Assembly: GCA_037176905.1 (NCBI GenBank)
Contig: JBBBWG010032186.1
Span: forward strand, 1-20,886
Origin: Azolla pinnata
Taxonomy: Eukaryota; Streptophyta; Polypodiopsida; Salviniales; Salviniaceae
DNA: 20,886 nucleotides
Reading direction: 5' to 3'
Positions 1 to 7,700 of this stretch are shown piece after piece. The stretch's first letter is position 1. Every line of letters begins with the position of its first letter. The position numbers and the translations under genes are program-made. Below the pieces are notes generated by a model. It searched no databases, was not told where the DNA came from, and worked only from the letters and a program-made list of their open reading frames with translations.

Positions 1-22
1 AACAGGAGAGGCGGAGTCGGCC

Positions 23-255
23 ATGGCGATGGCGACGGCGATGGCGATGGCGAAGGAGACGGCGATGGCGATGGCGAAGGAGACGGCGATGGCGATGTCG
101 AAGGAGACGGCGATGGCGATGGCGATGGCGAAGGAGACGGCGATGGCGATGGCGAAGGAGACGGCGATGGCGATGGCGATGGCGCAGGAGACGGCGATGG
201 CGATGGCGAAGGAGACGGCGATGGCGACGGGGACGGCGATGGCGATGGCGACTGC
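23..255. repeat. GC-rich hexamer minisatellite
   Basis: The block is built of hexamers in strict register: ATGGCG, AAGGAG and ACGGCG, with rare variants ATGTCG, CAGGAG, ACGGGG and ACTGCG. The hexamers group into 24- or 30-base units of the form (ATGGCG)2-3 AAGGAG ACGGCG. Because 6 is a multiple of 3, more than one + frame stays open: one reads Met-Ala-Met-Ala-Lys-Glu-Thr repeats, another Gly-Asp/Gly-Glu repeats. I treat this as non-coding tandem repeat. The block touches the left edge closely enough that it could instead be the end of a low-complexity coding exon of a neighbouring gene. Confidence 0.85.
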
Positions 256-260
256 GATCT

Positions 261-720
261 AGGCATGTATGTATGTGTGTGTATGTGTGTGTCGTGTGAA
301 ATGATGTGATGTAGGCATGTATGTATGTGTGTGTATGTGTGTGTCGCGTGAAATGATGTGATGTATGCATGTATGTATGTGTGTGTATGTGTGTGTCGCG
401 TGAAATGATGTGATGTAGGCATGTATGTATGTGTGTGTACGTGTGTGTCATGTGGAATGATGTGATGTAGGCATGCATGTGTGCGTGCATGTGTGTCATG
501 TGAAATGATGTGATGTAGGCATGCATGTATGTGTGTGTATGTGTGTGTCGCGTGAAATGATGTGATGTAGGCATGTATGTATGTGTGTGTACGTGTGTGT
601 CATGTGGAATGATGTGATGTAGGCATGCATGTGTGCGTGCATGTGTGTCATGTGAAATGATGTGATGTAGGCATGCATGTATGTGTGTGTATGTGTGTGT
701 CATGTGAAATGATGTGATGT
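261..720. repeat. TG-rich minisatellite, 52/48-base units, with 152-base higher-order repeat
   Basis: Nine consecutive units begin AGGCATG (ATGCATG in one) at 261, 313, 365, 417, 469, 517, 569, 621 and 669, and a further start lies at 721. Spacing is 52 bases except for two 48-base units (469 and 621). Each unit is an ATGT/TG-alternating tract followed by TGAAATGATGTGATGT or TGGAATGATGTGATGT. Units 417-568 (52+48+52) recur as 569-720 with only two base differences, so the last six units are a recent tandem duplication of a three-unit block. Open frames across it encode only Cys/Val/Met or His/Thr low-complexity strings and are not genes. Confidence 0.92.
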
Positions 721-1035
721 AGGCATGTGTGTATGTGCGTGTATGTGTGTGTGCATGTATATTTATATGTGTGGGTGTGCATGTATGTATGCGTGCATGC
801 GCGTGTGCGTATGTGTCCTTGTGAATCCATGTATGCGTTGGGGGGTGTCTGTGTGTGTGTGTATGTGCGCTCGGCTATGTGTGTATGTGTGTATGTATGT
901 ATGTTTGCACGCGTGCATGTATGTGTGCATGGATGTACGTGTGTGTGCGTCCATGTGCATGCATGTATGCGTTGGTGTGTGTGTATGTATGTGCATGTGC
1001 GTGTGCTTGACTATGTGTGTATGTGTATGCATGTC
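721..1035. repeat. Decayed TG/ATGT-rich tract
   Basis: An irregular mix of TGTG, ATGT, GCATG and GTGCGT continues from the ordered minisatellite without clear unit boundaries. It probably represents older, diverged copies of the same simple-sequence array. The alternating purine-pyrimidine composition is of the kind that can adopt Z-DNA. The apparent Cys-rich open frames of 100 to 170 codons are by-products of the repeat. Confidence 0.75.
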
Positions 1036-1359
1036 CACATGCAGGCCACGGCTCGCTTCACGATCTGTAGAAGCCAATCAAAAGGCAGAGTCAGCTGATC
1101 TGAAAGCCGATCCCAGTTCGCGGAGCTCTCTTCGCATTCTCTTCCTCTCAAATTCTCAACGCGTAAATCCTAGAAGCAAGGCGCAGCAGAGCACATGGTT
1201 TGCCTGGAATCGGGAGCGCATCTGTTTGGTTCCAAACCAATAATCCACTCTTTTTCTCTTAGTCCCACGGCAACAATGCAGTTGACCTCAAGATTGGCAT
1301 TCTCTTTACGAGATCTTCGAGCAAACAATATGATGTCGTTGATTTCAAGGATGCTACAA
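1036..1359. other. Unique spacer between repeat blocks, possible fragment of a promoter or 5' exon
   Basis: Composition changes abruptly from TG repeat to ordinary mixed sequence with a CCAAT pentamer near 1073, a GC-richer stretch near 1110-1135 and CT-rich runs near 1130-1150 and 1248-1262. Together these resemble a plant core promoter or leader. It holds the short ORF at 1276-1371. No known gene is recognised. It could be the distal promoter or leader of TDP1, or the remnant of another gene cut off by the telomeric array. Confidence 0.35.
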
Positions 1360-1371
1360 CCTAAACCCTAA
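1276..1371 (+). other. Short ORF, 31 codons, presequence-like, ends inside telomeric array
   Basis: An ATG in a good plant context (AACAATG, A at -3) opens 31 codons that start MQLTSRLAFSLRDLR and are rich in Arg, Ser, Leu and Met with a single acidic residue. That composition is typical of a mitochondrial targeting presequence. The stop TAA is supplied by the third telomere-like heptamer. It could be the broken first exon of a gene, an upstream ORF in a long TDP1 leader, or chance. No homologue is recognised. Confidence 0.25.
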
Positions 1372-1618
1372 ACCCTAAGCCCTAAAATCCTAAACCTTGA
1401 ACCCCGAGCCTTGAACCCCAAACCCTAAACCCTGAACCCCAAACCCTAGACCTCAAACCCTAAACCTTGAACTCCAAACCCTAGACCTCAAACCCTAAAC
1501 CCTAAACCCTAGACCTCAAACCCTAAACCCTAGACCTCAAACCCTGAACCTTGAACTCCAAACCCTAGACCTCAAACCCTAAACCCTAAACCCTAAACCC
1601 TAAACCCTAAACCCTAAA
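1360..1618. repeat. Interstitial telomeric repeat array (CCCTAAA)n
   Basis: About 37 heptamers lie in nearly unbroken 7-base register, with one extra base at 1387. The last six (1577-1618) are perfect CCCTAAA. Earlier ones include the variants CCCTAGA, CCTCAAA, CCTTGAA, CCCCAAA and CTCCAAA. The pair CCCTAGA-CCTCAAA recurs at 1444, 1479, 1507, 1528 and 1563, and CCTTGAA-CTCCAAA at 1465 and 1549, so variant units have spread as blocks. The C-rich strand is + and the G-rich TTTAGGG strand is -. The array also supplies many telo-box motifs (AAACCCTAA) upstream of TDP1. Confidence 0.95.
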
Positions 1619-1745
1619 TACTCATGCCTTAATTTTAGAGTCTTTTGCCCAAAGTGAAGGAATGGGCATTTTGGGGAATTGCTGAAAGTGTAGTCATTTT
1701 GCCTTCATCGTTCATTCGTACTTGTTTTCCCTCCCTCGTAGATCC
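1619..1745 (+). promoter_or_regulatory. Proximal promoter / 5' leader of TDP1
   Basis: This is the interval between the telomeric array and the proposed TDP1 start codon. It is AT-rich at first and becomes pyrimidine-rich just before the ATG (TTTTCCCTCCCTCG near 1724-1738), as plant leaders often are. No convincing TATA box was seen. The transcription start is unknown, so promoter and leader cannot be separated. Confidence 0.4.
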
Positions 1746-4700
1746 ATGGAACCCTTGCAGGTAACCCTGTGTTTCTGTAAATGGGAAAAATTTTGGGTGT
1801 TTCGCTCTCTGTTCGTGTACTTGTAAGCGATTCAGAATCCTTGAATTGTTTCCTCACCGCATCTGACGATCTCGAATTTCAGAACAATGGAAAATGGGCA
1901 TATTTTGTGTGCGCGTGTATGTAAAACAAAGCAAAGTAAAGGAGAGCATTCTCTTTGAATTCTTGGTCCGGAGGCTTTTTAGTGGGAGAACCTGAAATTG
2001 TCACTGGGTGGGTGGAGGCGGTCAGTTATGAACGTGTTTATGGGAGATTTGAGATCACACATATCATCATGAAATCTCCATTGATGGAGTCAGAAGGTCC
2101 AGTAGAAGTTGCCCATGAGATACCTCAATTAGGTCGTGACCTCGATTGTTCTGCTTGTAAAATGTGCTTTAGATGATGTTTGTTTAAAAAGGCGATCCTT
2201 TTTCTGTGCTTGAAGTTTGGTTTGTGACGGTGAATTGAAATTTTGAACTGGTTTAAAGAATGTTATCGAGAGGTTACAATCTTAACTTGGCCCTGAATAC
2301 GTAAAGATTGGAGCTTGTTGGGAGATTGCTATCTAACCCGAAGAATATTTGATCCCTTCCTTCTGCACCGTTCCATATCTACCACAGAATTAAGAGCTCC
2401 ATTAAACTTTCAAACTGATACATGGACCTCATTTTGTTTGCAGCAACAACTTGGTCTCTTGGTTCCCCTGGAAGAGATTGATGGGGTAAGCTCCACTGAA
2501 GGGAACATACCCCTTTTTGAGGGATTTAATTCAATCGGGCGAAGCAATTTAATGGTCATCAGTAAACATGTTAGTCGCAAGCATATCAGTATCCATGCAT
2601 CTAAGGATGGAACTTTTCAACTCACTGTGGTAAATATTTCTAACTTTCTTCCAAATAAAAATTATAGTCAATCTCCTTAACGTTATTTCTTCTTGCAAGT
2701 CCAGTTTCACTACAATGTGATAAGCGGTTGCTTCTTGATTTTTGAGGATCCTGTTATAATCTTCCCATGGGAAGATACACGTGGATTGCAGATGGCTCTC
2801 GACAATCTCACCATATGGAACCATTATTTGTATACAGTCCATCAGGATATTTGAGATGCGTTATGTCACGCTTCCAGAGAATACGTGTTAAATATTTTTT
2901 AATAGCATTTGAATGTGTTCACACATTCCATCTTCAACAATATATGGTATTGCCACTATGCATGCATGAAGGCATGTAGCTTAAATCTAGTTTAAGAAAG
3001 CATCATATCCTTATAACACACATTCCTCAATGGTGCTTGTTTTAGAAACCTGTACTTCAAAGTCCACCATAAGGTGGTAATACATCACCTCATATTCCTC
3101 ATAGATCTAAGCGAGGTTGGAAAATGCGTGCCATGTTCTAGCATGGAAGAGCGTATTTGACAAAATCATGTCAAGATGAATGTTGAGGTGATTCCTCAGT
3201 GAAAGGATATTCTAATCAAAGGGAGTTCCAACAAGATATTATCATGGAATAACAATACTTTATTGCTGAATCCACATCTTGTTAGTGGTGACTACCTATA
3301 GATGTTTGTTTCTAAAACTTTTGTTGAATAACTTCTTTATATTTAGCATCAAGAATGTCATTTTTGTAAACGTTTCCATTTAGCACATGGGCACGTTAGT
3401 TAATGCTTTAGTTGAATCCTCTTTAAATAGACGAATTCTGCATAAATCTATAAATCGCGAATGTATCCATTTGCAGGAAGGGCAGAATCCAATTGTATTG
3501 AGAACAAAAAGTGAAAGGCGAGAGATCAAGCCTCAAGAGAAGAGGGTCATACACATTGGGGATGTTCTAGAGATTCTTCCAGGAAAATATCCATTTAAAT
3601 TAACTGGATATTCAGGTAAGAACTTGGTCTCTGGGATTTCTTCAGAGGAAGACGGGTTTTCTCTTAAAAGGAAGAGACAAGAACTGGCAGATGAAACTTT
3701 GGCCAGGGCATTGCAGGTAAACTAGGAAAATATGCTTGTTTAATGTATAACATATTTTCTCTTTATGGATTTTGGGCAATCGCATTTACATGCAGGAGAT
3801 GGAGGATGGAAATGCTCAAAATTCTTATGACCACGTGTCACGTTCTAGGTCAAGTTGGCAAAATAACGATCCAATATCATGCTCATATAGTGAATCAAAA
3901 TTGAACGGACCTACTCAAGGCTGTAATCCAAGCACCTTTCAGCTTCTGAAAGTGAAGGGTTTGCAGAATTGGGCAAATGCAGGCTGTGTTGGCATTCAAG
4001 ATGTCATCGAGGTATGCATTTTCTTATCTTATTTTGTTCCACTATGTTTCTTCCCCTCTGGTCTTTACTGTGTAAGGCCTGTGCTTATTAAATGCATAGC
4101 ACATATTTAGGCGCTTGGCTTTATGGGTTTGGGAATTTGCTATCTACAAAGATTGATTTGATTTGGGTCCTGAAAATAATATAATATCATAAAACATCAT
4201 TTTCATACAGATTTCCCATTATTTCTGTTACAAATAGAATGGTCATTATAACTATGGGCGTTCAAATTTATGACAGGGTAATATCGAATTTGCAATGCTG
4301 TCGAACTACATGATAGATATCGAATGGTTGCTGTCTGGTATCCACAACATATCACATTTCTATTTTGTAATTGTGTGTTTGGTTCCGATTTTATGAGGGC
4401 TAATGTGTTGATCTTCGGCAATATGAATAGAAAAGGTCATATTTCAGGTTTAAATACTCGTATTAGACTCCAAACTGTTGTTTAAATATTCGTAATTAGA
4501 CTTGCACTCAATTGGATTTAAAGTAATATAATGTTGAAATAATGTCCATGAGTTAATTATATTTTCTCATAATGTCCATTAATGTATATGTTGAAATAAT
4601 AGCTTTTCTCACAGTTGATCAGATTTAACATTCTAAGCGTTTGATGAGCAAACCAAATTGTCATATGTATTGGTTCCATAAATCCATTTGTTAACATAGA

Positions 4701-7700
4701 AATATCACAGTTGATGAATATGGTTCGGTGTATACATATTTATTTTATACTAGTGTGGATACATTTATTTGATTGTTAGAATTCTAGCTACTTTGAAATA
4801 TTGGCTACGCAAACTGCGCTACATCTTCGTAGCTGCCATCTCATTAGTTCTAATCTAGTTGTTTTTCTTCTAACCTTGTTCTTGATCGAATTGCGTCATA
4901 GTTAACCTAACATCCTTACCTTTTCTTCAATTGGCATCAGAATAAGCTTAGGTTACTTTCTCGATCCTATTCTCCCTCCTATGCACATAGAGAACTTTCC
5001 CTGTTTGTAAGAAGATGTCCAACTTTTCTGTTCTCCACTCAATGGTGCAGAAGCTTCATAATGCCTACAAAAAGTACTAAAATTTCTTCTACTGGCTTCC
5101 TATCACTTTATGAACGGTGTTGGTGGTGTCTGTAACGATGGAAACTGAGCCAAGTGCCAAAGGAATTCCTCAGATCAATCGTAAGGTTACAAGTACGCCT
5201 TATAGCAGGAATTCTGAATAAATAATATTTTGGAATACCTGAATATGGCCAACCGAAGCTTGAAACAAGATTTTCAGAAACAATGGAGCCCTTATGCCTC
5301 AAAGATATCTTCCGTCTGCTTATATTCACATTTTTTGTGCCATGTTATTGCAGCTTGCCCAGTTCTCCAGAATATTCCCAACGTGGTGATTATACATGGT
5401 GAAAGTGGGGGTTCCCTAGAAATGTTAAAGGTTTGTTATACATTAAAAAATGCCTCCCTGTCAATCCGTCATGGCATGACACATTTCTTAAGTTTCTATA
5501 TCTTTTCCATATTAAAGATTGTTGAATTTTGAACTTTATCATATGTTTAGGTAGGGAAGCCCCCACAATGGCTGTTGCATAAGCCACCGCTTCCAATATC
5601 ATATGGTACTCACCATTCGAAGGCAATGCTGCTTGTTTACCAAACAGGAATTCGAATCATTATTCATACTGCGAATCTTATTTATGTGGACTGGAATAAC
5701 AAAACTCAAGGCTTGTGGATGCAAGACTTTCCATATAAGGAAGAAGTAGGTAAAGGTACATCACCATTTGAAGAGGACTTGATTGACTACTTGCAAGCTT
5801 TACAGGTTGGAACTCCGTCTGAGTCTTTTCCAGTGGAAAATTATTGTATGACATAATCTACATTTGCAGTGGAATGGGTGTATGGTTGATCTTCAGAGGC
5901 GTAAAAGAACCCAGATCAATGCACAGTTCTTTCGAAATTTTGATTACAGCTCAGCAACGGTATATCTATTCTTGTGATTCCTTGTATTATTCTAGTGTCT
6001 GATAATAATTCTTCTGTTATTTCTCATAACCATTGCTATGGAACAGATATGTCACCGTAAACCAAAAGTTTGTATATTGATAACCTACTTATTGGCAAAA
6101 ATTTTAGCTGTAATGCAAGGTCGAATAACCCAGTAAGGACTAATACTAATATGGCATAGCCATTATGAATTTGTGATTGTTTTCACATTCATTGGGCATG
6201 GACCATAACCTAGAAGTTCACAGGCTAATAATGACCACTTCCTGATCAATTGCAGCAGAACTACTGAAAAGTTTGATGCATTATAGAAAGTATAAAAAGC
6301 AATAGCATTCTCATGCACTGTAAGAAATGCTGAAACTCTCATCTACAAATGAGTGAGATTTGAAGGAAATGTTTGGAATGCAATCACTCCAGGTGCAGAG
6401 GACAGCGCGGTTGATGCTTGTTAGCATCCACTGAGGATATAATGTTGGTTGGTTGCTCCATCATTTGCTTTTCTTTTGCTTGTGAGCTTACTAGAAATCT
6501 ATAAAGCCAGACCTTCAACCTTATCAGTCCTTCATCATAATACATGATATTCCTAGATTGTACCACTCATAACAGCTCTGAAGTACTTATGTATCTCTCA
6601 GTGGCCAATAATGTTTCCTAACGAGTAAGAGAAGTTGGGAGTGGTAGTGTTTCCTAATTATCAAGCTGCATCTTAATGAAAGATTGAACCATTCTCCTGG
6701 ATGATACATGTTTATGAATACAGGCCTGAGCTTACTGGAGATTCATAGACTTTAGGAGTTTCTGCGAAGAATTGTACACCAACCTGGATTAAACAAAAGG
6801 AAATATCAAGACATCTCTGTAAAGCCATGCATGCCAAGAGGCCTCAGAAAGGAAGGAAGAAAGTTATATTAACATCGTTTAGAGGCCAAAATGATCTATA
6901 AGATTGAACAAGAAAACACATTTTCAAGTGTTTCAGAGAAAGTACAATCTGTAGACCATGGAGAGATTTTGGGTGACTGAGATGCAGATTTGGCGCATTT
7001 TATATAAAATAGAATGAATGGCATAGCTTGCGTAGAGAACTCATAGAAGTACTTCCTGGAGATTGAGCATCTTTTTTTCAGATGTGAATGTATGCTGCAC
7101 CATTTTATGAAAGTATTCATGGGCTGAGCTATTTCTACATTTATATGCATTTATATCTACATTTGTATTTCTCATCTCTTGTACTACATATCATTTAACC
7201 GTGATCACACAGAGAGACCACCTACTTTAATATTTCGCTTTATTTTACCAAATGTTTAAAAATCAGATGGATAGCTCATATTTGCCTTTAGCCATTTGAA
7301 GACTTCAACTTAACATTTCATTTAATGTCATTTTTGAATGATCCTGGAACTTGAAATGTGATCATTGGTAGGTCTATATGCTATAAGAATTGGATACTTA
7401 TTGATAATTGTCAACTATATCAACCACACCATATGCCTAAGATTAAAATCACAGTTATGTCTTTCTTTACCTCTGGAGAAGTAGCAGTTCGAAGAAGTTG
7501 CTTACTGCCTTTATGTAGAGATTGGAGCACATAATGCCAAACTCTAATCATATTTTCTTTTCACTTTTCCTATGAGATGTAGGACTCTGTTCTGTGCATT
7601 TCTGGGAAGTGGCCATCATGAGAATGGCTGGTAATTAGGCATATTGACAATGCATATGCTATGATGGGATTTGGGTGTAGATGTACCCTAGATGCATGGC

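Noticed and set aside
23..262. Open frame of Met-Ala-Met-Ala-Lys-Glu-Thr repeats
   Set aside because: It is produced by a hexamer array that keeps other frames open too. There is no non-repeat domain and it stops at the first base of the next repeat block.
261..720. Regularly spaced repeats suggesting a CRISPR array
   Set aside because: Units are contiguous with no unique spacers, the sequence is simple TG-rich, and the host is a plant.
725..1243. 172-codon Cys/Val/Met-rich open frame and overlapping frames
   Set aside because: The composition simply mirrors the TG/ATGT repeat, and overlapping frames on both strands are equally open.
1955..2176. 73-codon open frame in TDP1 intron 1
   Set aside because: It has no ATG start, no recognisable motif, and lies within an intron whose flanking exons join in phase without it.
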